A stretch of 64,000 nucleotides of DNA from Shewanella decolorationis S12. GTDB taxonomy: Bacteria; Pseudomonadota; Gammaproteobacteria; Enterobacterales; Shewanellaceae. Position numbers and translations under genes: made by a program. This document shows positions 54,119-63,929 of the stretch, piece after piece. Numbering within the stretch: the first letter of the stretch is position 1; each line of letters starts with the position of its first letter. Location of the stretch: contig NZ_AXZL01000053.1 in NCBI RefSeq assembly GCF_000485795.1, positions 50,531-114,530 of the forward strand, given 5' to 3'. The notes under the pieces were generated by a model that saw only the letters and a list, made by a program, of their open reading frames with translations, did no database searches and was not told where the DNA came from.

Positions 54119-54673
54119 ATGTCTCGTAGCAAGAAAACACGCAAGGGCGGCGAGAATAGCCCTAAATTACAGCCAAGAGTGAAAAAGCAGGACCGTGCAG
54201 AAGTCACTGGCAAGCGCGCCGAAAAGGGCAACAAGTCTGGCAGTCGTCATAATGAGGCGCTGATCCAGGCTCAAGCACCACAGAAAAAGGCTGCACAGAA
54301 GAAAGATCCTCGCCATGGCAGCAAAAAGCCTGTGGCATTGGCCTTACCAACTGCAACAGAAAAGCCAGCCACACCTAAGGTTAAGCAACCCAAGTTAACC
54401 GACGAGCAAAAACTGTTGAAGCTGGAAGAAGATCCAAGACTGAACCAGTTACTCGATATGCTGGAAGAAGGCCGTAACTTAAGCAATGACGACCAACAAT
54501 GGTTAGATCAGCAGCTGAACAAGATTGAAGCCCTGATGATTAAACTGGGTATCAGCGATGAGTTAGAAGATGAAGCGCCAGCGAAAAAATCTAAAGTCGA
54601 TTCAGATGATGACCTGTTCGATCGCTTTGAATCCGGTGCCGACCTACTAAAAGATTATCAAGATAAGTTTTAA
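54119..54673 (+). CDS. yihI: Der GTPase-activating protein YihI
   Basis: 184 residues, a highly charged and largely disordered N-terminus starting MSRSKKTRKGGENSP, a Lys/Pro/Ala-rich middle, then a helical core LTDEQKLLKLEEDPRLNQLLDMLEEG and an acidic tail DDLFDRFESGADLLKDYQDKF. This is the YihI layout; in E. coli it stimulates the GTPase Der in 50S assembly. It is upstream of the DUF2489 gene and hemN, as in E. coli (yihI-hemN). Confidence 0.93.
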   Translation: MSRSKKTRKGGENSPKLQPRVKKQDRAEVTGKRAEKGNKSGSRHNEALIQAQAPQKKAAQKKDPRHGSKKPVALALPTATEKPATPKVKQPKLTDEQKLLKLEEDPRLNQLLDMLEEGRNLSNDDQQWLDQQLNKIEALMIKLGISDELEDEAPAKKSKVDSDDDLFDRFESGADLLKDYQDKF

Positions 54674-54685
54674 ATCTTAGAATAT

Positions 54686-54721
54686 GCATAAAAACAAAGC
54701 GCTCAGCCTTTGTTTTTATGC
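54686..54721. terminator. Long hairpin between yihI and the DUF2489 gene
   Basis: A perfect 14-bp stem, GCATAAAAACAAAG (54686-54699) with CTTTGTTTTTATGC (54708-54721), and an 8-base loop. The right arm contains five T in a row. It covers an apparent ATG at 54718, which therefore is not a likely start. Confidence 0.75.
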
Positions 54722-54741
54722 AGTCTAAACAAGGAGTTTAC

Positions 54742-55209
54742 GTGTCTACCACTCTTATCCTGCTTGGTTTTATCATCATTGTTGCCCTCAGTAGTTACGC
54801 CACTTTCTTACTCCTCAAGCTCAAGCAACAGAAACAACGCCAACAGGCGCTCACTGCCGAGCGTGAAGCAGCGGCTAACGCGAAGCGCGCCCAAGTACTA
54901 GAAGATATTCGTTATATCGCCACCGCCATGATTGACGACCGCTGCGAAATCTCTGAAGGCGTAGTGAGGATTGGCCGTTTATTTGAAATTTTATCCTTAA
55001 GCGAGCGCGTGGCACCTGAGTTCCCAGCATTCTTCCAACACTTTGAGCTGATTAAAGATCACCCGATTATGGAAGCTCGCCAAGCCCTGCCAAAGCAAGA
55101 ACGCATGAAGCTCGATTTTGTCCGCATGAAATCTGAAGCTGAACTGGCCGAGGGTATTACTGCCGATGCCAAAAAGCTCTCAAATTATCAATTAAAAGCC
55201 CCACATTAA
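54742..55209 (+). CDS. DUF2489 family membrane-anchored protein
   Basis: 155 residues with a GTG start at 54742, five bases after AAGGAG. The ATG at 54718 lies inside a terminator-like hairpin and would make the ribosome site part of the coding sequence. One N-terminal TM helix (LILLGFIIIVALSSYATFLLL), then a charged coiled-coil region (KLKQQKQRQQALTAEREAAANAKRA) and a C-terminal domain with EDIRYIATAMIDDRCEISEGVVRI. The family is conserved beside yihI/hemN in gammaproteobacteria; its function is unknown. Confidence 0.88.
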   Translation: MSTTLILLGFIIIVALSSYATFLLLKLKQQKQRQQALTAEREAAANAKRAQVLEDIRYIATAMIDDRCEISEGVVRIGRLFEILSLSERVAPEFPAFFQHFELIKDHPIMEARQALPKQERMKLDFVRMKSEAELAEGITADAKKLSNYQLKAPH

Positions 55210-55223
55210 GCTGACGACATTAA

Positions 55224-55251
55224 CCTCAAGGCCAAAACCTTGGCTTTGAGG
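55224..55251 (+). promoter_or_regulatory. Hairpin upstream of hemN
   Basis: CCTCAAGGCCAA (55224-55235) and TTGGCTTTGAGG (55240-55251), twelve pairs with one G-U and loop AACC. No T tract; function unclear. It follows the DUF2489 gene by 14 bases. Confidence 0.5.
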
Positions 55252-55467
55252 CCCAATCGCTCCCGCATTTCTTTTCCCACACAGAGTACGGCTTCACGTG
55301 AGCCTGTGCACAAAACCTCCAAAAAACAACAGACATTAGCTCCTTTTTCATAGATATTGCGTAACTTCTAAAAGGACAGACATCATTTTTACAACCTAGA
55401 TCAAGGTTATTTGGCTAAGAACCTTGCATACTTCGCTTGTTGCTAATTTACCCTCGGAGGACACGCC

Positions 55468-56844
55468 TTGAAGCAGCCCACTCAGATAAGCTGGGATCAG
55501 TCGATGATCGAAAAATATAACTACAGCGGTCCCCGTTACACTTCTTACCCAACGGCGCTGGAGTTCGATGATTCATTCACTGAACAAAACCTGTTAACGG
55601 CGATTGAAAACAGTAAGAGTGACAAACTGTCGCTGTATATTCACATCCCCTTCTGCGCCAAACTTTGCTACTACTGTGGCTGTAATAAAGTTATTACTCG
55701 CCACGCCCACAAGGCCGATCAATATATCGAGTATTTGAGCCACGAAATTATTAAGCGCGCTCCGCTGTTTAAGCACTACACAGTCACCCAAATGCACTGG
55801 GGCGGCGGCACTCCAACCTTCTTAAATCCTGAGCAAATTCTGAAGTTAACCGACTTAATCAAGGCTAACTTTAACTTTGCCGCTGAAGGTGAGTTCTCTA
55901 TCGAAGTTGACCCGCGTGAGATTGAGCTTTCAATGCTCGATACCTTAAAAGAAGCGGGCTTTAACCGCATTTCTATCGGGGTGCAGGACTTCAATAAAGA
56001 AGTACAAGTCGCGGTTAACCGTGAGCAGGACGAGCAATTTATTTTCGATTTAATGGCCAAAGCCAAGGCCATGGGATTTGTCTCAACCAATATCGACTTA
56101 ATTTACGGTCTGCCACATCAGACACCCGAAACATTCGCCGCCACCATGCAGCGCGTGTTAGACCTGTCGCCCGATCGTCTATCTGTGTTCAACTATGCTC
56201 ATTTACCCGCGCGTTTTGCCGCGCAGCGTAAGATCAAAGATGAACATTTACCTTCGCCAAAACAAAAACTCGAGATGTTGCATCAAACGATCGAAACTTT
56301 AACTGGCGCGGGTTATCAGTACATCGGTATGGACCACTTCGCTAAGCCTGACGATGAGCTGGCTAAGTTACAACGCGAAGGCAAACTGCACCGCAACTTC
56401 CAAGGTTATACCACCCAAGAAGAATGCGACCTGCTAGGTCTTGGCGTGTCTTCTATCAGCCAAATCGGCGATTGTTATGCGCAAAACCAGAAGGACATTC
56501 GTCCTTACTACGAAGCCATCGACAAAGACGGACATGCACTGTGGAAAGGTTGTAGCCTGAACCGTGACGACGAAATCCGCCGTGTAGTGATCAAACAACT
56601 GATCTGCCACTTCGATTTAGATATGGCAAAAATGGACGAAAAACTAGGTATTAAGTTTGAGGAATACTTCGCCGAAGACTTAAAACTGCTGCAAACCTTT
56701 ATCGACGATAAGTTAGTCGAGGTAACCGACAGAAAGATCACTATCAGCCCCACTGGCCGTCTGTTGATCCGCAATATCTGTATGTGCTTCGACCTTTACT
56801 ACCGTCAAAAAGCGCGTCAACAACAGTTCTCCCGTGTGATCTAA
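55468..56844 (+). CDS. hemN: Oxygen-independent coproporphyrinogen III dehydrogenase
   Basis: 458 residues with a TTG start at 55468, seven bases after GGAGG; the next residues (QISWDQSMIEKYNYSGPRYTSYPTALEF) align with E. coli HemN from its N-terminus, confirming the choice. Radical SAM cluster CAKLCYYCGC is intact; GGGTPTFL and GVQDFNKEVQ follow. Catalyses anaerobic decarboxylation of coproporphyrinogen III in haem synthesis. Expression in low oxygen is expected. A terminator follows. Confidence 0.97.
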   Translation: MKQPTQISWDQSMIEKYNYSGPRYTSYPTALEFDDSFTEQNLLTAIENSKSDKLSLYIHIPFCAKLCYYCGCNKVITRHAHKADQYIEYLSHEIIKRAPLFKHYTVTQMHWGGGTPTFLNPEQILKLTDLIKANFNFAAEGEFSIEVDPREIELSMLDTLKEAGFNRISIGVQDFNKEVQVAVNREQDEQFIFDLMAKAKAMGFVSTNIDLIYGLPHQTPETFAATMQRVLDLSPDRLSVFNYAHLPARFAAQRKIKDEHLPSPKQKLEMLHQTIETLTGAGYQYIGMDHFAKPDDELAKLQREGKLHRNFQGYTTQEECDLLGLGVSSISQIGDCYAQNQKDIRPYYEAIDKDGHALWKGCSLNRDDEIRRVVIKQLICHFDLDMAKMDEKLGIKFEEYFAEDLKLLQTFIDDKLVEVTDRKITISPTGRLLIRNICMCFDLYYRQKARQQQFSRVI

Positions 56845-56859
56845 CACAGACGCATCTCC

Positions 56860-56896
56860 AATAAAAAAATCCGACTCTAATGTCGGATTTTTTATT
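56860..56896. terminator. Bidirectional terminator between hemN and add
   Basis: AATAAAAAAATCCGAC (56860-56875) and GTCGGATTTTTTATT (56882-56896) around a TCTAAT loop; the long A and T tracts serve both converging genes. Confidence 0.92.
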
Positions 56897-56915
56897 GGGT
56901 AAAAGAGCCGTTTAC

Positions 56916-57920
<1,005 letters not shown>

Positions 57921-58122
57921 CTATGTGAACTACCCAGCCAATGCTTTTGTTATTTGGTCTAGGGCGGACCCTAAGTTTAACACGCATTCTTTGGTGGCAC
58001 TTAGCTAAGGGCGGGATTTAAATTCACATTCAGTCACAATTCTGCTTAATATGCGTACAACAATCTGGGGTAAACCTCAGGCATAATGAGTTCAATAACA
58101 ACGAAAATATCCGAGATAAATC

Positions 58123-59928
58123 ATGCATAAACTCTTTACCCCAAGCTTACTGATTTGCGCACTTAGTGCCTGTAGCGCGGTTCAGCCCCCAATCGAATCC
58201 ACCAAACAAACAACGGTAGCCGTTGCGCAGTCCACAGCCAAGACTATGGCCCCAGCACTGCAAGCAATTGTGGTTCAAAGTTGGCAACTCCTACTCAGTG
58301 CCAGCCCAGAAATGGCCTATGGAATGGGGGATAAGAGTGCTGCGGGTAAACTGCAAGATCTGTCTCCAGAAGCCTTAGCTAAGCTCAATCAGGGACAAAT
58401 GGCCATTCTCGCCCAATTGAAAGCGCTGGATCGCAGCAAACTGAGTAAAGAGGATAAAATCAATGCCCAAATCCTCGAAGATCAGATCCAAAACGAGGTC
58501 GACCTGTATAAATACAAGGATTACTACCTGCCGATCACCGCAGAGAGTGGCTTCCACGCCTATATATCCTCCATTGCGCAAGGGCGATTCAACACCCTAG
58601 AGGATTACCAAAACTACCTAGGCAAGCTCAAGGCACTACCGACCTATTTTGCCCAGCAAACCCATTGGTTAAAACAAGGACTAAAGGAAGGTATTACACC
58701 GCCTAAAGCCACGCTTAAGGGATTTGAAAACAGCATTAGTGCTTACATCTTACCGGTAGAGAAAAGCAGTTATTTCAAGCCTTTTACTCAATACCCAAGC
58801 CACTTTACTGAGGCGCAAAAAACGCAACTGACCCAAGAAGGCCGAGCATCGGTCGAGCAGAATGTGCTCCCAACCTATCAGGCTTTTTATGATTTTATGA
58901 CTCAGGAGTATATGCCCAACACTCGGGAAAATATTGCCGCCAACAGCTTACCCGATGGTGATGCCTTCTATGAGAATCGCGTCCGCTACTACACAACCTT
59001 AAATATGACCTCGGCCGAAGTGCACGAGCTCGGTTTAAAAGAAGTGAAGCGTATCCGCCAGGAAATGGAGCAAGTCATTAAGTCTGTTGGCTTTAAAGGC
59101 AGCTTTGCCGACTTTTTACATTTCTTAAGAACCGATCCCCAGTTTTACACCACCAGTGCGGATCAGCTCCTGAAGGAAGCGGCATTTATTGCCAAAAAAG
59201 CCGATGCCATGTTGCCCAAATATTTTGGTAAATTGCCGCGAAAACCCTACGGTATCGCGCCGGTGCCGGCCGAAATCGCTCCTAAATACACCTCAGGCCG
59301 TTATTCAGGATCTAATCGTGATGACGAACCGGGTTACTACTGGGTAAATACCTACGCCTTAGATAAGCGCCCTCTCTATGAACTCGAAGCGCTAACGCTG
59401 CACGAAGCGGTGCCCGGGCATCATCTGCAGATTTCACTCAACTCCGAACTGAGCTCATTGCCTGATTTTCGTCGCTACAGCTATATTTCGGCCTTTGGTG
59501 AAGGTTGGGGATTGTATAGCGAGTACTTAGGCTTAGAAGCGGGATTCTATCAAGACCCTTACAGTAACTTTGGTCGTCTAACCTATGAGATGTGGCGCGC
59601 CGCTCGTCTCGTTGTCGATACGGGGATGCACGCCCAAGGTTGGAGCCGAGAGCAAGCCATCGAATTTATGGCGAGCAACACGGCGTTATCGCTCCACAAT
59701 GTGACGACTGAGATTGACCGTTACATTACCTGGCCGGGACAAGCGCTCTCCTACAAAATTGGTGAGCTCACCATTAAACGCCTACGCGCGAAAGCCGAGC
59801 AAGCCTTAGGCGATAAATTTGATATTCGCGCCTTCCACGACGCGGTATTAGAAAATGGTTCTGTGCCTATGTCGGTGCTGGAGCAACAAATTAACGACTT
59901 TATCGAAGCGCAAAAAGCCGCGATTTAA
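58123..59928 (+). CDS. DUF885 family lipoprotein (putative zinc metallopeptidase)
   Basis: 601 residues. Signal with lipobox LSAC (MHKLFTPSLLICALSAC), so the mature protein is lipid-anchored, probably in the outer membrane facing the periplasm. The metal site HEAVPGH (LTLHEAVPGHHLQ) and the downstream FGEGWGLYSEYL supply the HExxH-like and Glu ligands of the DUF885 family, distant relatives of carboxypeptidase M32. The natural substrate is unknown. A GC-rich hairpin (59938-59965) follows. Confidence 0.88.
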   Translation: MHKLFTPSLLICALSACSAVQPPIESTKQTTVAVAQSTAKTMAPALQAIVVQSWQLLLSASPEMAYGMGDKSAAGKLQDLSPEALAKLNQGQMAILAQLKALDRSKLSKEDKINAQILEDQIQNEVDLYKYKDYYLPITAESGFHAYISSIAQGRFNTLEDYQNYLGKLKALPTYFAQQTHWLKQGLKEGITPPKATLKGFENSISAYILPVEKSSYFKPFTQYPSHFTEAQKTQLTQEGRASVEQNVLPTYQAFYDFMTQEYMPNTRENIAANSLPDGDAFYENRVRYYTTLNMTSAEVHELGLKEVKRIRQEMEQVIKSVGFKGSFADFLHFLRTDPQFYTTSADQLLKEAAFIAKKADAMLPKYFGKLPRKPYGIAPVPAEIAPKYTSGRYSGSNRDDEPGYYWVNTYALDKRPLYELEALTLHEAVPGHHLQISLNSELSSLPDFRRYSYISAFGEGWGLYSEYLGLEAGFYQDPYSNFGRLTYEMWRAARLVVDTGMHAQGWSREQAIEFMASNTALSLHNVTTEIDRYITWPGQALSYKIGELTIKRLRAKAEQALGDKFDIRAFHDAVLENGSVPMSVLEQQINDFIEAQKAAI

Positions 59929-59937
59929 GCTCATCCC

Positions 59938-59965
59938 AAGGGAGCGGGTATTTTCCTGCTCCCTT
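59938..59965 (+). terminator. Hairpin after the DUF885 gene
   Basis: AAGGGAGCGGG (59938-59948) pairs with CCTGCTCCCTT (59955-59965), eleven pairs including one G-U, with a 6-base loop; the following T tract is short. Confidence 0.6.
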
Positions 59966-60030
59966 TCCTGCCCGCCCCAGTTCTCTGATACACTCTAGCA
60001 AACCTTTTTGCCCGAGATGTGCGACAGAGT

Positions 60031-61044
60031 ATGAGCCAAACGCCCCTAAACTTTCCAAGGGAAGAGTTTTCCAAGGTAGCTTTTTCAACGGAACACGATT
60101 TAAATACTTCTGAACAGCAAGCCTTCTGGCAAACCGTTGTCCAAGACACTCTCAAAACGCCCGATGGATTAACCTTGGCCTACATGATGGTCAAGCATCC
60201 CAAGGCCCATGCCAGCATAGTCATCAGCAGTGGCCGGGTTGAGTCCTACTTAAAGTATCAAGAACTCGTTTTTGATTTGTACCAGCAAGGCTATTCGGTA
60301 TTTGCTATAGATCACCGCGGCCAGGGATTATCGAGTCGCATGACGGCAAATCCCCATCAAGGCCACGTGCGGCGGTTCAACGACTATATCGACGACTTTG
60401 CTCTGTTTATGCAAACCGTTGTACTCAAACATGCCACTTCGCCACTGTTCTTGCTCGGGCATTCTATGGGCGGCGCTATCGGCACCTTGTATCTTAAACA
60501 ACACCCGGATGTGTTTACGGCGGCGGCATTATCCGCTCCCATGTATGGTATTAAGTTACCTATGCCGAAAGGGTTTGTCCGTTGGCTTGCGAGTAAACTC
60601 GATGCCAGTCTCAACGGCGGGGAACCTAACTATGTCCTCAGCGGGCAAAACTATAAGGCAGCTCCCTTTAAGGGCAATGATCTCACCCATTGCCAGAGTC
60701 GTTATCAAGCCTACCGAGAGTTGTACGATGCGGCGCCAAAGCTGCAGTTAGGCTCCCCCACTAACCGCTGGCTGACTGAATCTTTAGATGCGGCCGATGC
60801 CTGTGTCTTGGCCACAGCACATATCCGTACGCCTATTCTGATCCTGCAGGCCAGTGAAGATAAGATTGTCGACAATGCAGCACAAAATCTGGCGGTAAGC
60901 TCAAATTGCCAATTAAAAGTGATTGCAGGGGCTGCCCATGAGATTTTTATGGAGAAAGATAGCTACCGTAATCAAGCGCTTAATTACGCGCTCGACTTTT
61001 TTAAACGCTACGCAACAAGGGACGTGGACAAACAAGCTGTTTAA
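60031..61044 (+). CDS. pldB: Lysophospholipase L2-type alpha/beta hydrolase
   Basis: 337 residues from the ATG at 60031 (GACAGAGT upstream). The nucleophile elbow is GHSMGG; YSVFAIDHRGQGLSSRM, LQASEDKIVDN and the catalytic histidine in AGAAHEIFMEKDS complete the triad and match E. coli PldB, which cleaves lysophospholipids. No signal peptide. The last 44 bases overlap the 3' end of the opposing EAL gene. Confidence 0.88.
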   Translation: MSQTPLNFPREEFSKVAFSTEHDLNTSEQQAFWQTVVQDTLKTPDGLTLAYMMVKHPKAHASIVISSGRVESYLKYQELVFDLYQQGYSVFAIDHRGQGLSSRMTANPHQGHVRRFNDYIDDFALFMQTVVLKHATSPLFLLGHSMGGAIGTLYLKQHPDVFTAAALSAPMYGIKLPMPKGFVRWLASKLDASLNGGEPNYVLSGQNYKAAPFKGNDLTHCQSRYQAYRELYDAAPKLQLGSPTNRWLTESLDAADACVLATAHIRTPILILQASEDKIVDNAAQNLAVSSNCQLKVIAGAAHEIFMEKDSYRNQALNYALDFFKRYATRDVDKQAV

Positions 61045-63451
61045 AGTCATTAACACTTAAGGCACGCGCAATATTGTAGCCTTGGAAGTGGGTACAACCT
61101 AAGTGGCTAAAGAGTTGTTGTTGCTGTGGTGACTCGACACCTTTGGCCACGATAGACAAGTTAAAGGCTTGTACCGACTGAATCAGCGCTTGGCCCCAGC
61201 TCGTATCCGTCGTTAAGTTAGCGGCACAATGTAAATCGAGCTTCACCTCATTCAAGGGATAGTGACGCAAGCAACTCAAGGCGCCTTGTCCCGCACCAAA
61301 GTTATCTAATGTTATCGCAATTCCAGCTTCCGCAAGCAGACTGATCCTCGGCTGAATAAAGGAGGCTGATGTTAGTAATGCACTCTCAGTTAACTCAATC
61401 CCCAGCTGATTGTCATCCAATTCATAGCGACGGGTTAAGGCAACTAATTGCTCGACGAAATCAGCTTGGCAGAAAGATAAAGTACTGATATTCAAAGTTA
61501 AACGAGGCAGGCTAATGCCCTGCTGTTTAAATTGTTTAATCAACTGGCAAACGCGCGTAGCCACATTTAAATCGAGTGATGCAATCAGACCATGGCGCTC
61601 GGCGAGGCCAATAAACTTAGCGACGGGGATAATATCACCGTTGGCTAAATGCCAACGGGATAAGACTTCCGCAGCGACTATCTTCCCTTGCATATCCACA
61701 ACGGGCTGGAACATCAATGACAACTGATTGTCTGTAATCGCACGCTTTAATTGCTGGCATAACGACAATTCGGGATCTTGAATATGTTCTAAATCAGGAT
61801 GATAGAAGGCACAACCGGCCTGCTCGAGCGAATGAGCATGTTGCAGCGCCAATTCGGCGCGGCGCAGTGCGATTTCGGGAGCGAGGGTTTCAACCGAATC
61901 CAATAAACAAATACCAATATCGGCATTGAAGCTGTCACTTTGCTCGCCTTGATGGAATGGACGCGTCGTCATGTGCCTTAACTCGGTTGCTAACGCCAAG
62001 GCTCTGCGCCCGGCCATCGTAGCGTCAGCCGCCAACTCTTTGGTCAAAATGGCAAAACGCCCAAGCTCGATATGGGATACCAGGATATTTTCAGCAAAAT
62101 AACTTGAGAGCCTCGCATTCAGTTGCGACAACAAGCGATCAAGTTCGTGGGGTGTTAGCGTATTGCTAACAGTATGAGTTTCCACATTGAGTAACAATAA
62201 CGCGCCCCAATGACCTGTGCAGGGTCGTTGGCTGATATATTGGGATAACTGTTGCATAAAAGCTTCGGGCAGCATTCTATCGTCAGACTCAGACTGCTTA
62301 ACCAACTCGGCGATAGCGGCATGGTTTCGCTCACTCTCAGACACATCCACATGAATACCGATCATGCGAGTGGGACGACCGAGATGATCCCAATCGACCA
62401 ACATGCCACGGTCGAATACCCAGACATAATGGCCATCGCGATGCAGTAAACGATGCACACTCTCAAATTCTTTTGTCTTGCCACTGACATATTCCTGTAG
62501 GCAATCCAGCACGCTTTGTCTATCATCGGGATGCAAACGGCTCTCCCAAGTCTGGAATGCGCCTTCGAGTTCGTCAGGCTGATAGCCAATCATTTCCTTC
62601 CAGCGATCAGACAAAAACACCTCGCCAGTCCGTATATCCCAATCCCAAATACCATTTCGCGAGCCTTCGACCGCAAACAACCAACGTTGCTCACTGTCAT
62701 TGAGCTGCTTAACGGCTCGCGCTAAGCGCTCATGAACCTGCTGCAGACTTGTCTGTAGGGATAAAACCTCGGACGCGCTCCAAGGCACTTGAGTTGAAAA
62801 CTCGGGAGTTCCAACGTGTTTGGCCGATTGACTCAACATCTTGAATGGGCGGATTAGCAGATAATATAAAACGAAGGTAAAACCGATTAGCAGCAGCGCC
62901 CCAAGCCCCCAGACACGCATAAATCGTTGCTGTAACTCGGTAGAAGCTCTCGCAACTAGAGGCGCTAAATCAGACTCGAGATAGACGAGCTCTGTAGCGC
63001 CGGGATATTGAGCTTCCACAGGATAATAAGCTTGAATAGACAACCGCTCAGGATTCACCAAAATGCTCGCTTGACCGGATTGCACCACCGCATGATGCTT
63101 AACTACATCATATCCATCGATAACCTCGATGGCATTGCTATCACGCCAAACGGTATGATTTGCAAAGCGGATCCGACTATTTGCGTCCAGTAAGATATAA
63201 ACCATGACGTTCATATCTAAGGTTGCCAGAGAGACTTCCTGCTCGATCCGTTCTATGTCTTGTAATGCTTGCGCCGATTGCACCACGGCTTGCATACGCA
63301 ATAACTGCTGCTTGATCTGGCTGACTTGGCGATCGGCTAATTCATTACGCACCAACTCACTCTCATAAAAATACTCAGCCGTTACTAACACTAAATACAG
63401 TGCCAGCATACATGCAGGTATCAATACGGCGAGCGAGAGTTTGCGAAGCAT
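61001..63451 (-). CDS. Membrane PAS-GGDEF-EAL protein with degenerate catalytic sites
   Basis: 816 residues from the ATG at 63451; the frame extends to a TTG at 63520 without better support. TM1 at about 5-25, a periplasmic sensor region, TM2 near residue 180-205, a HAMP-like part, and a PAS3 domain (NGIWDWDIRTGEVFLSD...HPDDRQ). The GGDEF region lacks the signature (ELGRF in its place). The EAL region keeps the EVL, LNIS, IELTES and EVKLD parts, but DDFG is DNFG and AEGVE is AKGVE. Loss of these metal/base residues predicts little or no phosphodiesterase activity; it may be a c-di-GMP receptor or a regulator of other proteins. Confidence 0.9.
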   Translation of the reverse strand: MLRKLSLAVLIPACMLALYLVLVTAEYFYESELVRNELADRQVSQIKQQLLRMQAVVQSAQALQDIERIEQEVSLATLDMNVMVYILLDANSRIRFANHTVWRDSNAIEVIDGYDVVKHHAVVQSGQASILVNPERLSIQAYYPVEAQYPGATELVYLESDLAPLVARASTELQQRFMRVWGLGALLLIGFTFVLYYLLIRPFKMLSQSAKHVGTPEFSTQVPWSASEVLSLQTSLQQVHERLARAVKQLNDSEQRWLFAVEGSRNGIWDWDIRTGEVFLSDRWKEMIGYQPDELEGAFQTWESRLHPDDRQSVLDCLQEYVSGKTKEFESVHRLLHRDGHYVWVFDRGMLVDWDHLGRPTRMIGIHVDVSESERNHAAIAELVKQSESDDRMLPEAFMQQLSQYISQRPCTGHWGALLLLNVETHTVSNTLTPHELDRLLSQLNARLSSYFAENILVSHIELGRFAILTKELAADATMAGRRALALATELRHMTTRPFHQGEQSDSFNADIGICLLDSVETLAPEIALRRAELALQHAHSLEQAGCAFYHPDLEHIQDPELSLCQQLKRAITDNQLSLMFQPVVDMQGKIVAAEVLSRWHLANGDIIPVAKFIGLAERHGLIASLDLNVATRVCQLIKQFKQQGISLPRLTLNISTLSFCQADFVEQLVALTRRYELDDNQLGIELTESALLTSASFIQPRISLLAEAGIAITLDNFGAGQGALSCLRHYPLNEVKLDLHCAANLTTDTSWGQALIQSVQAFNLSIVAKGVESPQQQQLFSHLGCTHFQGYNIARALSVNDFKQLVCPRPLLRSV

Positions 63452-63646
63452 GGGTAGCCAAATATCTTCAATAAAGAAATGGACGCCTCGTATGCTAACG
63501 GGAAACCGATGACTAAGCAAAAAGACTTAACATAAGTGCCGCTATTTTAGACTAAATAATAAAATCTACGGGATAAGAGCTAGGAATCTAAACTCAACAC
63601 AAGCTTGAAGAATTGAACCTTGAAATGGCAAACGCGAAAAACAAAA

Positions 63647-63669
63647 AAGCCAGCTTATTCAGCTGGCTT
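63647..63669 (-). terminator. Terminator of the rRNA operon
   Basis: AAGCCAGCT (63647-63655) and AGCTGGCTT (63661-63669); read on the minus strand the stem is followed by a T run, 16 bases after the 5S rRNA gene. Confidence 0.92.
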
Positions 63670-63684
63670 CATTGTTTAATTAGG

Positions 63685-63803
63685 CGCTTGGCGATGACCT
63701 ACTCTCACATGGGGAGACCCCACACTACCATCGGCGCGATTGCGTTTCACTTCTGAGTTCGGGATGGGATCAGGTGGGACCACAATGCTATTGTCACCAA
63801 GCA
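63685..63803 (-). rRNA. rrf: 5S ribosomal RNA
   Basis: About 119 bases. The minus strand begins TGCTTGGTGACAATAGC and contains the invariant 5S core CCGAACTCAGAAGTGAAACG and GGGGTCTCCCCATG; its ends pair (TGCTTGG with CCAAGC). Complete, between the 23S gene and the operon terminator. Confidence 0.97.
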
Positions 63804-63929
63804 AATTTGCTATTTACTTACCCGTCTTATCTCATGCAGGCAGTAAATGAATTCGGAAAGCTGTTTGAGTGCACTTCTTAAGTGTTTGTATTCGTCTAAG
63901 TACTACTTAGTAAAACCCATCTGGGTTGT
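63804..63929 (-). other. 23S-5S internal spacer
   Basis: About 126 bases of spacer with no tRNA signature; it should carry the RNase processing sites of the rRNA precursor. Confidence 0.7.

Noticed and set aside
63804..63929. tRNA in the 23S-5S spacer
   Set aside because: No TTCGA-type T arm or acceptor stem is visible in the 126 bases.
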